In this document: positions 1-6,359 of the stretch, piece after piece | Layout: every line of letters begins with the position of its first letter | Numbering within the stretch: position 1 is the first letter of the stretch | NCBI GenBank assembly: GCA_900317015.1 | Contig: ONFH01000119.1 | Span: 1-7,779, forward strand | Reading direction: 5' to 3' | DNA: 7,779 bases | Source: an uncultured Erysipelotrichaceae bacterium | GTDB taxonomy: Bacteria; Bacillota_I; Bacilli_A; Erysipelotrichales; Coprobacillaceae | Notes under the pieces: generated by a model | Told to the model about the DNA's origin: nothing | The model's database searches: none | The model's input: the letters and a program-made list of their open reading frames with translations, nothing else | Translations under genes and position numbers: made by a program

Positions 1-14
1 ATCATGCTGGCAAG

Positions 15-46
15 AAAAAAAAGAGCTCAGAATACTTTCTGAACTC
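15..46 (-). terminator. Leftward-facing intrinsic terminator
   Basis: Read on the minus strand, a 9-bp stem with one mismatch (arms at 38-46 and 23-31, six-base loop) is followed directly by a run of eight T (22 down to 15). That is the form of a rho-independent terminator for leftward transcription. On the plus strand the hairpin has no T run behind it. No minus-strand gene is visible to its right within the window, so what it terminates is unclear. It may serve a short minus-strand RNA starting in 50-200, or be a remnant of an earlier gene order. Confidence 0.6.
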
Positions 47-118
47 ATAAATTGGAATATCCAAACGTCCTTAACTTAATGACATTGGGGTGAGCCTACA
101 TTTTTTTCTCACTGCCTA

Positions 119-132
119 GGAAAGCGCTTTAT
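119..132. promoter_or_regulatory. cre-like palindrome (possible CcpA site)
   Basis: The ten-base perfect palindrome AAAGCGCTTT (121-130) matches the core of the catabolite-responsive element bound by CcpA in Firmicutes. Over 14 bases the site departs from the usual consensus only at its edges (first base G rather than T, A in place of C near the end). It lies about 20 bases upstream of the proposed -35. That position could suit activation or indirect control better than simple blocking. CcpA binding is inferred only. Confidence 0.4.
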
Positions 133-150
133 AAAATAATCATTTCATAA
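129..150. promoter_or_regulatory. Imperfect inverted repeat upstream of the -35
   Basis: Arms TTATAAAAT (129-137) and ATTTCATAA (142-150) are complementary at eight of nine positions around a four-base spacer. The repeat abuts the proposed -35 and overlaps the cre-like site by a few bases. The centre (TAATCATT) resembles the middle of a Fur box, but only about 10 of 19 positions agree, so I do not call it Fur. It could be an operator for a metal-, redox- or sulfite-responsive regulator. Confidence 0.3.
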
Positions 151-179
151 TTGTGGTCTATGAGAATATTGTTTATACT
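151..179 (+). promoter_or_regulatory. Candidate sigma-A promoter of the operon
   Basis: A weak -35 (TTGTGG, 151-156) and a good -10 (TATACT, 174-179) are separated by 17 bases, the standard spacing. Transcription would start near 186 and give a leader of only about 16 bases before the start codon at 202. The poor -35 is typical of promoters that need an activator or are tightly controlled. The -10 lies inside the right arm of the dyad at 159-183. Confidence 0.45.
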
Positions 180-183
180 CATA
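159..183. promoter_or_regulatory. Inverted repeat covering the -10 (likely operator)
   Basis: Arms TATGAGAATA (159-168) and TATACTCATA (174-183) are complementary at nine of ten positions around a five-base spacer. The right arm contains the proposed -10, so a dimeric repressor bound here would block the polymerase directly. The site lies almost wholly upstream of the predicted transcription start, so a DNA operator is more likely than an RNA hairpin. The regulator is not identified. Confidence 0.4.
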
Positions 184-201
184 CGAAAGGGGTCTTAGAA
201 A

Positions 202-1050
202 ATGAAAAAGAAACAAATCGGATCTGTTGTTCTGATGAGCACATTACTGCTTAGTGGATGTGGAACATCGACAACGGTCAAAACCAAGACGACCGCTTTT
301 CAAGTGGTCGCCTGCTCACGTTCTTTAGGGGACATGTGGCAGCTTGCCGGCGGTCATCTTACCGGTGTGACGATCGATGGAAAGGACTTAGGAAAACATA
401 TTCCCATCGTCGGGACACTAATGCGTCCTAACGTTGAAAAGATCGTCGCTTTAAAGCCAAGTAAGGTATTATTGACGGGAGACATTCCTACGCAGCAGAA
501 AGTCAAGGCTTCACTGACTGAGGCGAATGTAAAAGTGGAAAGCGTCGATGTCAATAATTTTCATGACTACGACAAGTATATGAAGGAATTTACGACGGAA
601 AACCATCGTCAGGATCTTTATAAGAAAAATGTGACTGATGTGAAGACACGTATCGATCAGATCAAGAAGAAAGTCAAATTTAAGAAACAGACATATCTCA
701 TGATCAGAGTGTCATCAATGAAAAATAAAGTGTTAAAGAAGGATTACTTTGCGACAGAGATCGCCGATGCGATGCATATGCAGAACATTGCCGATGATTC
801 GAGTCATTTAAGTGAGATCAATGTCGAAGAGGTCGTCAAAAAGAATCCTGACTATATTTTTGTGATCTATCAAGGCGAAGCCAAGCAGGCAAAGGCAGCC
901 TATGCCAAAGTGGCCAAAGAACCAGGATGGTCCGATCTTTCAGCGGTGAAGAACAAAAAAGTCAAAGTGCTTCCTAAGAACTATTTCCAGTTCAAGCCAA
1001 ATGCACAATGGGATAAGGCCTATGCATATCTTTACGACTATCTCTCTTAA
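202..1050 (+). CDS. ABC transporter substrate-binding lipoprotein (FecB/BtuF-type)
   Basis: This is the extracellular ligand-binding component of a class III ABC importer, the family that captures haem, cobalamin, siderophores and related metal chelates. The N terminus has a lysine-rich start, a short hydrophobic stretch and the lipobox LLSGC, so Cys20 should be lipidated and anchored to the membrane. The mature part (282 aa in all) has the two-lobed FecB/BtuF pattern. An N lobe includes SLGDMWQLAGG (41-51) and PNVEKIVALKPSKVLLTGD (76-94), and a lysine-rich linking helix lies around 130-163. A C lobe includes NPDYIFVI (215-222) and FKPNAQWDKAYAYL (264-277). The start is supported by AAAGGGG about nine bases upstream. 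The cognate permease and ATPase genes follow directly. The ligand is unknown. Its place beside asrABC and a chelatase makes a tetrapyrrole, cobalt or iron chelate plausible. Confidence 0.85.
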   Translation: MKKKQIGSVVLMSTLLLSGCGTSTTVKTKTTAFQVVACSRSLGDMWQLAGGHLTGVTIDGKDLGKHIPIVGTLMRPNVEKIVALKPSKVLLTGDIPTQQKVKASLTEANVKVESVDVNNFHDYDKYMKEFTTENHRQDLYKKNVTDVKTRIDQIKKKVKFKKQTYLMIRVSSMKNKVLKKDYFATEIADAMHMQNIADDSSHLSEINVEEVVKKNPDYIFVIYQGEAKQAKAAYAKVAKEPGWSDLSAVKNKKVKVLPKNYFQFKPNAQWDKAYAYLYDYLS

Positions 1051-2011
1051 GAAGATCATCATCACGGGAATGATCTTGACGTGTCTTGTCTTGATCTTAT
1101 CTCTGCTTTCTGGTTCAGCTATATCGTTTGATCAGCTTTTTTTCGGTCATCTTAGTGAAAGTTCTCAGCTCATCTTATGGAAGATTCGCTTGCCTCGCTT
1201 TTTAGCGGCTTATTTTGTCGGCGCATCTTTAGCCATCAGTGGCCTCATCTTACAAAGTGCTCTTAATAATGCTTTAGCTTCACCAAGTGTTATCGGCATC
1301 AATTCCGGAGCCGGTTTCTTTACACTGGTGGCAGCTTTTTTCTTTCCTTATTTTATGGAAGGACGCATGCTCATGAGCTTTCTAGGTGCTTTAGTGAGTG
1401 CAATGATCGTTTATGGGATCAGCTCCAAAGCTTCACTGAGTAAGACGACATTGATCTTAGCTGGTCTGGCCGTCAATAGTTTTATGAGCGGCCTTGTCAA
1501 TGCGATGATCACATTCTTTCCGGAGACAGTCGGTGATAAGGTGGCCTTTAACTTAGGTGGCTTTTCAACGGTCATTCTCTCTCAGCTTGATTTTGCGATT
1601 CCGCTTATAATCGTAACGACAATGTTTGTTTTCCGTTTAAGCAAGGGGATGGATATACTTTTATTAGGAGATGAGATGGCGCAGAGCCTCGGCGTTAATG
1701 TACGACGCTTACGTTTTCTGCTCATCTTTTTCACCGCTTTGTTAAGCGGTCTGTCCGTATCGATCTGTGGCCTGATCAGTTTTGTTGGCTTGATCGTGCC
1801 TCATATCGTCCGCCGTCTCATAAAAGGAGACAGCCGCATGCATATTGCGGCCTGTGGTCTTTATGGAGGATGTTTCTTAGTCTTGTGTGACCTTCTTGCC
1901 AAGTCATTATTTGCCCCTTATGAATTACCGGTTGGTTTACTGATGAGTCTGATCGGTGCCCCATTTTTTATCTATCTGCTTATTCATAAGAAAAGGAGAC
2001 TTTCATTATGA
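1022..2011 (+). CDS. ABC transporter permease, FecCD family
   Basis: This is the membrane channel subunit of the importer and probably works as a homodimer. From the chosen start it has 329 aa and many hydrophobic segments, near the usual FecCD length. Family motifs are plain: KIRLPRFLAAYFVGASLA (54-71), NALASPSVIGINSGA (83-97), the ATPase-coupling stretch GDEMAQSLGV (216-225), GLISFVGLIVPHIVRR (250-265) and ELPVGLLMSLIGAPFF (301-316). The start is uncertain. The ATG at 1022 has a GGATAAGG stretch three bases upstream and overlaps the lipoprotein gene by 29 nt. An earlier in-frame ATG at 1001 has no visible ribosome site, and ATG 1070 would cut into the first membrane helix. The stop overlaps the ATPase start by four bases, so translation is likely coupled. 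Confidence 0.85.
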   Translation: MHIFTTISLKKIIITGMILTCLVLILSLLSGSAISFDQLFFGHLSESSQLILWKIRLPRFLAAYFVGASLAISGLILQSALNNALASPSVIGINSGAGFFTLVAAFFFPYFMEGRMLMSFLGALVSAMIVYGISSKASLSKTTLILAGLAVNSFMSGLVNAMITFFPETVGDKVAFNLGGFSTVILSQLDFAIPLIIVTTMFVFRLSKGMDILLLGDEMAQSLGVNVRRLRFLLIFFTALLSGLSVSICGLISFVGLIVPHIVRRLIKGDSRMHIAACGLYGGCFLVLCDLLAKSLFAPYELPVGLLMSLIGAPFFIYLLIHKKRRLSL

Positions 2012-2769
2012 TCACGATCAGGAACTTAGCGGTCAGTTATCATGAGAAACAGGTGCTCTTTGTAAAGGATCTAACATTTGCAAGAGGAGAGATCATCAGT
2101 GTGATTGGCCAAAATGGGGCCGGAAAATCAACGTTAGAGAAAAGTTTGTCTAGGCTAACTCAATATAAGGGTGATATCTTAATAGATAGGAAGGATTTGA
2201 AAGAGCTTACAGAAAGAAAGCGGGCAGAACGGATCGTTTACCTGCCTCAGTCGCAGCATTCTCCAGCGATGAGCGTGAAAACGCTCGTAAGTCATGGACG
2301 ATTTCCTCATCTTGGCTATAGTCATATCTTAAAAGAGGAAGATGAAAAGATCATTGCGGAGGCGATGGAAGCGACGCATGTCGCAAGACTTCAAGAACGT
2401 TTTCTTGATGAACTGTCCTTAGGGGAAAGACAGCGTGCTTATTTAGCAATGATCATTGCGACACAAAGTGATTATCTGCTTTTAGATGAGCCGACAACTT
2501 ATCTTGATCTAGGCAGTACCATGGAGCTGATGGAGATCCTTTTGAACTTAAAAAAACAAAATAAAGGCATCATGATGGTGGTCCACGATCTGCCTTTCGC
2601 CTTTACGATCAGTGATCGACTGATCCTGTTAGATCATGGCGAAGTGAAAAAGATCGGAACACCAGCAGAGATGCTTGAAGATCAAAATGTGCTTTATGCA
2701 AGCTTTCATGTCGGGATCAAAAAGATCAATGATGCAAGCTTGCTTTACCAATATGTCATCGTGAAATAA
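2008..2769 (+). CDS. ABC transporter ATP-binding protein, FecE/BtuD type
   Basis: This is the cytoplasmic ATPase that drives the importer (253 aa, normal family length). It has Walker A GQNGAGKST (34-42), the Q-loop glutamine near 81, the signature LSLGERQR (136-143), Walker B YLLLDEP (156-162) followed by TTYLDL, and the switch histidine at 193 in VVHD. The signature has Leu where LSGGE is usual. This position varies in the family, so activity is not in doubt. The TTYLD stretch after Walker B is typical of the siderophore/haem/B12 branch. The start is set by AAGGAG at 1993-1998, and the gene overlaps the permease stop by four bases. No paired second ATPase is present. Confidence 0.88.
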   Translation: MITIRNLAVSYHEKQVLFVKDLTFARGEIISVIGQNGAGKSTLEKSLSRLTQYKGDILIDRKDLKELTERKRAERIVYLPQSQHSPAMSVKTLVSHGRFPHLGYSHILKEEDEKIIAEAMEATHVARLQERFLDELSLGERQRAYLAMIIATQSDYLLLDEPTTYLDLGSTMELMEILLNLKKQNKGIMMVVHDLPFAFTISDRLILLDHGEVKKIGTPAEMLEDQNVLYASFHVGIKKINDASLLYQYVIVK

Positions 2770-2779
2770 GGAGGAAACT

Positions 2780-3787
2780 ATGGGATTTGTCATGAATCAG
2801 GAAGAGTTTTCAAAAACAATTGAAAACCTTTCAAAGAATTATCGCTTATATGCGCCAGTTATTAAAAAGGGAGAAGGGCGCTGCTTAGATGAAGATATCG
2901 TTAGATATGACTTCGTGACGAAAGCGGAAGAAATCGAATTAGAATTAAAGTCAGATTATTCTTTTAAGGAGATTCTTTTACCTTTATCAGAAACATTATT
3001 TTTCTTTACAGAAAATGAAACAAAAGTTGCGGATAAAAATACGTCTGATGTCTTAGTCTTCTTAAGAAGCTGTGATCTGCATGGCTTAAGAAGATTAGAT
3101 GATATGTATTTAAGAAACGGAAAAGAAAAAGATTTCTTCTATAGCCGTATTCGTGAACATGTCCAGTTTGTCTTGATCGGCTGCCCTCATTCTTACAAGG
3201 ACTGCTTCTGTGTCGATATGGGTGCAAACAAGATCGATGAAGGCTATGTCTTTACGATCGAACCTAAAGGTGACGGCTTTGCCAGCGAGATCAAGGATGA
3301 CGATTTTACAAAGTATTTCGTTGGTCAAAGCGAACATGTCAAAGTCAGCTATGTCACGGAAAATGAAACGAAGGTCAATGTGCCTAACAATGTTCCGCTT
3401 TCTATTTATAAGTCTGATTTCTGGCGTGAATATGATGCACGATGCATCGCTTGTGGACGCTGCACGATCGTCTGTCCAACATGTACGTGCTTTACAATGC
3501 AGGATACGTTCTATGATCCAAATGGAAAAGTTGGGGAACGTCGTCGTGTGAATGCCAGCTGTATGATCGATGGCTATACGAATGTCGCTGGCGGTGGCGA
3601 ATATCGTAAGCCACATGGGCAGCGTATGCGTTTTAAAGTGCTTCATAAGATCAAAGATTATAAAGCCCGCTTTGGTTATAATATGTGTGTAGGCTGTGGA
3701 CGCTGTGACATGGTATGCCCAGAATATATTTCTTTTTCAACATTGATCAATAAGTTAGATGATCAGATCAAGAAGGAGGCAGAATAA
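2780..3787 (+). CDS. asrA: Anaerobic sulfite reductase subunit A (iron-sulfur relay)
   Basis: AsrA carries electrons between the flavin subunit AsrB and the siroheme subunit AsrC in the dissimilatory, NADH-linked reduction of sulfite to sulfide. It is cytoplasmic. The protein (335 aa, close to the roughly 340-350 of enterobacterial AsrA) ends in two 4Fe-4S binding motifs. The first is C222-x2-C225-x2-C228-x3-C232, with further cysteines at 235, 237 and 261. The second is C303-x2-C306-x2-C309-x3-C313. The N-terminal half holds RSCDLHGLRRLDDMYL (96-111) and cysteines 135, 142 and 144 in CPHSYKDCFC, as in AsrA and hydrogenase beta-type subunits. AGGAGG at 2769-2774 lies five bases before the ATG at 2780 and favours it over ATG 2792. 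It follows the ATPase by 10 nt and is followed by asrB after 1 nt. Confidence 0.93.
   Translation: MGFVMNQEEFSKTIENLSKNYRLYAPVIKKGEGRCLDEDIVRYDFVTKAEEIELELKSDYSFKEILLPLSETLFFFTENETKVADKNTSDVLVFLRSCDLHGLRRLDDMYLRNGKEKDFFYSRIREHVQFVLIGCPHSYKDCFCVDMGANKIDEGYVFTIEPKGDGFASEIKDDDFTKYFVGQSEHVKVSYVTENETKVNVPNNVPLSIYKSDFWREYDARCIACGRCTIVCPTCTCFTMQDTFYDPNGKVGERRRVNASCMIDGYTNVAGGGEYRKPHGQRMRFKVLHKIKDYKARFGYNMCVGCGRCDMVCPEYISFSTLINKLDDQIKKEAE
3773..3779 (+). promoter_or_regulatory. Ribosome binding site that fixes the asrB start
   Basis: AAGGAGG lies at the very end of asrA, nine bases before the ATG at 3789. An in-frame ATG exists upstream at 3759, but it would add ten basic residues with no family match, lies inside asrA and has no such site. 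The start at 3789 is therefore preferred. Confidence 0.8.
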
Positions 3788-3788
3788 G

Positions 3789-4577
3789 ATGGACAATGCT
3801 TATATTCCATTTCCTTCTAAAGTTTTAGAAGTCATTAAACATACAGAGACAGAATATACATTCCGTTTAGAATTTTCTGGTGATGTGAAACCAGGCCAGT
3901 TCTTTGAAGTGTCCATTCCAAAATATGGCGAAGCGCCTATTTCAGTCAGTGGCATTGGCGAAAACTTTGTCGATTTAACGATTCGTCGTGTTGGTGTCGT
4001 GACCAATGAAGTGTTTGAAAAATATGTTGGTGATACTTTACTTTTAAGAGGCCCTTATGGTAACGGCTTTGATGTGGATCTCTATAATCAGGGGGAAACT
4101 GTCGTCATTGCCGGCGGGACAGGTGTTTCACCAGTAAGAGGTGTCATCGATGCTTTAAGCAAATCAGATGATCCACAAAATAAATATGCGATCGTCGGCT
4201 TTAGAAGCCCTGATCATATGCTTTTTAGAGATGACTTAAAAGTCTGGGATGAAAAGTTAAACTTAACAGTCACAGTTGATGGTGCGGATGAAGGCTATCA
4301 GGGCAAGATCGGATTAGTGACAAAATATATTCCAGATCTTCCAATCAAGGATGTCAATACAGCCAAAGCTGTCGTTGTAGGTCCACCAGCGATGATGAAA
4401 TTCTCTGTCATGGGATTATTAGATAAAGGCTTTAAAGAAGAAAATATCTGGGTCTCACAGGAACGTCGTATGTGCTGTGGCCTTGGCAAATGTGGACACT
4501 GCCGTATTGGGGAAAAGTATGTCTGCATTGATGGTCCAGTATTCAACTATACAGAATCAAAAGGTTTGATCGACTAA
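3789..4577 (+). CDS. asrB: Anaerobic sulfite reductase subunit B (FAD/NAD(P)H oxidoreductase)
   Basis: AsrB is the electron-input subunit. It oxidises NADH through FAD and passes electrons on through a 2Fe-2S cluster to AsrA. The 262-aa protein has an N-terminal FAD-binding barrel (about 5-95) with APISVSG (49-55) at the flavin site and RGPYGNGF (87-94). An NAD-binding domain includes VVIAGGTGVSPVRG (105-118) and VVVGPPAMMK (195-204). The C-terminal 2Fe-2S motif has cysteines 230, 235, 238 and 246 in CCGLGKCGHCRIGEKYVC. This is the PyrK/AsrB/hydrogenase-gamma arrangement. Its position between asrA and asrC separates it from PyrK. Length agrees with the roughly 270 aa of enterobacterial AsrB. 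The gap to asrC is 13 nt. Confidence 0.93.
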   Translation: MDNAYIPFPSKVLEVIKHTETEYTFRLEFSGDVKPGQFFEVSIPKYGEAPISVSGIGENFVDLTIRRVGVVTNEVFEKYVGDTLLLRGPYGNGFDVDLYNQGETVVIAGGTGVSPVRGVIDALSKSDDPQNKYAIVGFRSPDHMLFRDDLKVWDEKLNLTVTVDGADEGYQGKIGLVTKYIPDLPIKDVNTAKAVVVGPPAMMKFSVMGLLDKGFKEENIWVSQERRMCCGLGKCGHCRIGEKYVCIDGPVFNYTESKGLID

Positions 4578-4590
4578 GGAGGTAAAATCA

Positions 4591-5580
4591 ATGGGATTAG
4601 ATGTAAATGCAAAGAAAATGATGAAAAATGCCTTTCGTGTCTCTAAAGTAAGAGGCGAAACGGCTTCCCGTGTCAGAATTCCTGGTGGTCTGATCGACGC
4701 GAAGAGTTTAGCAAAGGTCACGGAGATCGCCGAGAAATATGGCAATGGCAACATCTTTATTACAAACCGTCAGGGCATTGAAATTCCTGGTATCAAATGG
4801 GAAGATGTCGATGCGGTAAAAGAAGAACTTCAGTCGATCATTGATGCTATCGGTACCAATCAGGTCGATGATGAAACGGGTTACCCAGCCAGCGGTACAA
4901 GAAACGTCGTTGCCTGTCCAGGGGCAAGACTTTGTCCATTTGGCTGCTATGATACAACGGAATTCGCACATAAGATGGAAGATGTGATCTTCCCCAATAA
5001 CCGTCATGTTAAAATCGCTTTTACTGGTTGTTCGAATGACTGTGGGAAAGTGCGTATGGATGATATTGGCGTCATGGGTATGACGGAACCACAGTATGAT
5101 CCTGATCGCTGCATTGCCTGTGAACAGTGTGTCAAATGGTGTAAGAAGAGATCCGTTGGTGCTTTATCGATGGTCAATGGCAAAGTGTATCGTGATCCTG
5201 ACCTCTGCATCGGCTGTGGTGTGTGTGTTCATTATTGTCCAACACGTGCCTGGACACGAAGCAAGGAACATTATTTCCGTGTCGTTTTATTAGGCCGTAC
5301 GGGGAAAGTCAATCCGCGTTTAGCAGAAGACTTTGCGAAATGGCTTGATGAAGACTCCATTTTAAAGATGGGACACAATCTTTATGCTTATATTGAAGAC
5401 TATATTTCGAAAGATGCCCCTAACGGGAAAGAACATGTTGGTTATATTGTCGATCGTACTGGCTTTGAGACATTCTATAAGTACCTTATGAAAGATGTGA
5501 CACCTGGCCCTAAAGCGGAAATTGCGACGACGATGTACTGGGGCGGTAAACGCTACGATCGTTCTAATAATCTGAAGTAA
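4591..5580 (+). CDS. asrC: Anaerobic sulfite reductase subunit C (siroheme catalytic subunit)
   Basis: AsrC carries out the six-electron reduction of sulfite to sulfide at a siroheme coupled to a 4Fe-4S cluster. The 329-aa protein has the ferredoxin-like half of the nitrite/sulfite reductase fold, including TNRQGIEIPG (58-67). The coupled-cluster ligands are C109-x5-C115 in ACPGARLCPFG and C147-x3-C151 in TGCSNDCG. A bacterial-ferredoxin insert adds two 4Fe-4S motifs: C174-x2-C177-x2-C180-x3-C184 and C206-x2-C209-x2-C212-x3-C216. All expected ligands are present, so the enzyme should be active if siroheme is available. AAGGAGG at 4576-4582 supports the start. The TAA stop shares its last A with the start codon of the chelatase gene, which ties chelatase output to this subunit. 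Confidence 0.94.
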   Translation: MGLDVNAKKMMKNAFRVSKVRGETASRVRIPGGLIDAKSLAKVTEIAEKYGNGNIFITNRQGIEIPGIKWEDVDAVKEELQSIIDAIGTNQVDDETGYPASGTRNVVACPGARLCPFGCYDTTEFAHKMEDVIFPNNRHVKIAFTGCSNDCGKVRMDDIGVMGMTEPQYDPDRCIACEQCVKWCKKRSVGALSMVNGKVYRDPDLCIGCGVCVHYCPTRAWTRSKEHYFRVVLLGRTGKVNPRLAEDFAKWLDEDSILKMGHNLYAYIEDYISKDAPNGKEHVGYIVDRTGFETFYKYLMKDVTPGPKAEIATTMYWGGKRYDRSNNLK

Positions 5581-6308
5581 TGAAGGGCATCTTAATCGTT
5601 CATCATGGTACCTTCGATCATGAGGCGAAAGCACGTTCGCTTGATCGTCTCTATCAGGAGAGTCTACATCTGGCCGATGTCGTTATGGAATGTTATGTGT
5701 CTCAAAAGATCTTAGCCAAAGAAGGACTTTCTCTTGATGATGCCATGAAGAAGATGTGTGATCTAGGTGTCGATGATCTGCACGTCTATAATAGTTTGAT
5801 CGTACCAGGAAGGGCTTATAAACAATTTTTAAAAACGGTCATTCCTTACTCTACATTCTTTAGACACTTGACTCTTGAAAAACCGCTTTTAAATGAGCAG
5901 ACGGATTTTTCAAATCTTGCCCGCATTTTAGCAAAGAACTACCCAATCGAAGCTGACAAGCAATATGTGCTTGTCGGTCATGGGGCAGATGCAGAAGTGA
6001 ATAAGATGTACAGCCGCCTCGAAGCAGCTTTCTTGAAACTTGACTATACGCAGGTGCATTTCGCCTTATTAAGAGGACATCCTGCGATTGAAGATCTGTT
6101 TGATGAGCTGGATCCAAAAAAGAAAGTGATCGTCTGTCCTTTGATGATGAGCGCTGGTCATCATGTCGCTCATGATGTAAAAGATGATCAGGAGTCATCG
6201 ATTGAAAGAAAACTCATTGATGCGCATTTCGATGTCGAAGTGTTAGATCAGGGACTTTTGGAATATCAGGATATCAGAGATTTGATTATTCCTAAGATTG
6301 ATAGATAG
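5580..6308 (+). CDS. cbiK: CbiK-like sirohydrochlorin chelatase, altered metal site
   Basis: The 242-aa protein resembles CbiK, the anaerobic cobalt chelatase that inserts metal into sirohydrochlorin. Relatives in sulfate reducers can also insert iron. Matches to Salmonella CbiK as I remember it include LTLEKPLLNEQTDF (97-110), VGHGAD (132-137) and CPLMMSAGHHVAHD (186-199). His134 and His195 line up with metal-site His145 and His207. The third ligand, Glu175, lines up with Arg165 in LLRGHP, which is unexpected. Extra histidines lie at 8, 9, 167, 194 and 198. The N-terminal VHHGT resembles the active-site start of CbiX/SirB chelatases. The gene starts on the last base of the asrC stop without a strong ribosome site, so it is probably translationally coupled. 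Next to asrC, making siroheme (iron insertion) is the likeliest role. Cobalt insertion, or a carrier role without catalysis, remains possible. Confidence 0.82.
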   Translation: MKGILIVHHGTFDHEAKARSLDRLYQESLHLADVVMECYVSQKILAKEGLSLDDAMKKMCDLGVDDLHVYNSLIVPGRAYKQFLKTVIPYSTFFRHLTLEKPLLNEQTDFSNLARILAKNYPIEADKQYVLVGHGADAEVNKMYSRLEAAFLKLDYTQVHFALLRGHPAIEDLFDELDPKKKVIVCPLMMSAGHHVAHDVKDDQESSIERKLIDAHFDVEVLDQGLLEYQDIRDLIIPKIDR

Positions 6309-6313
6309 AAGAA

Positions 6314-6344
6314 GGGAGGATATTCAGAAGAGTATCCTCTTTTT
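6314..6344 (+). terminator. Intrinsic terminator of the operon
   Basis: A 7-bp perfect stem (GAGGATA at 6316-6322 with TATCCTC at 6333-6339), extendable by G-T pairs at its base, encloses a ten-base loop and is followed by TTTTT (6340-6344). It starts just after the chelatase stop and should end the seven-gene transcript. The ribosome site of the next gene begins only a few bases after the T run. Confidence 0.8.
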
Positions 6345-6359
6345 GATGGAGGTTATAAA

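Larger units (their letters stand above)
202..6308 (+). other. Probable seven-gene operon: ABC importer, asrABC, chelatase
   Basis: Seven same-strand genes run without any gap larger than 13 nt. Junctions are a 29-nt overlap (lipoprotein/permease), a 4-nt ATGA overlap (permease/ATPase), 10 nt, 1 nt, 13 nt, and a 1-nt TAATG overlap (asrC/chelatase). There is no internal terminator-like hairpin at the junctions, and a strong terminator follows the last gene. This spacing supports one transcript and joint regulation from the palindrome-rich region at 119-183. Confidence 0.75.

Noticed and set aside
1..100. Possible end of an insertion sequence or of an upstream gene
   Set aside because: Short plus-strand frames end at 42, 50 and 79, but none is long enough to recognise. 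No terminal inverted repeat or target duplication could be paired within the window.
129..147. Fur box
   Set aside because: Only about 10 of 19 positions agree with the consensus, mostly A/T matches in an AT-rich stretch. The dyad is reported without naming a regulator.
61..201. Possible cobalamin or other riboswitch leader
   Set aside because: I looked for the B12-box and other familiar riboswitch cores because of the importer and chelatase. A CACTG fragment near 110 is not backed by the rest of the motif, and the likely transcription start near 186 leaves no room for an aptamer.
3110..3646. Minus-strand open frame of 178 codons inside asrA
   Set aside because: It lies wholly within asrA, whose cysteine motifs and ribosome site are unmistakable. 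The antisense frame shows no recognisable domain or good ribosome site.
3759..3788. Upstream ATG that would extend asrB by ten residues
   Set aside because: The added residues are basic, overlap asrA and have no family match, and the AAGGAGG at 3773-3779 points to the ATG at 3789.
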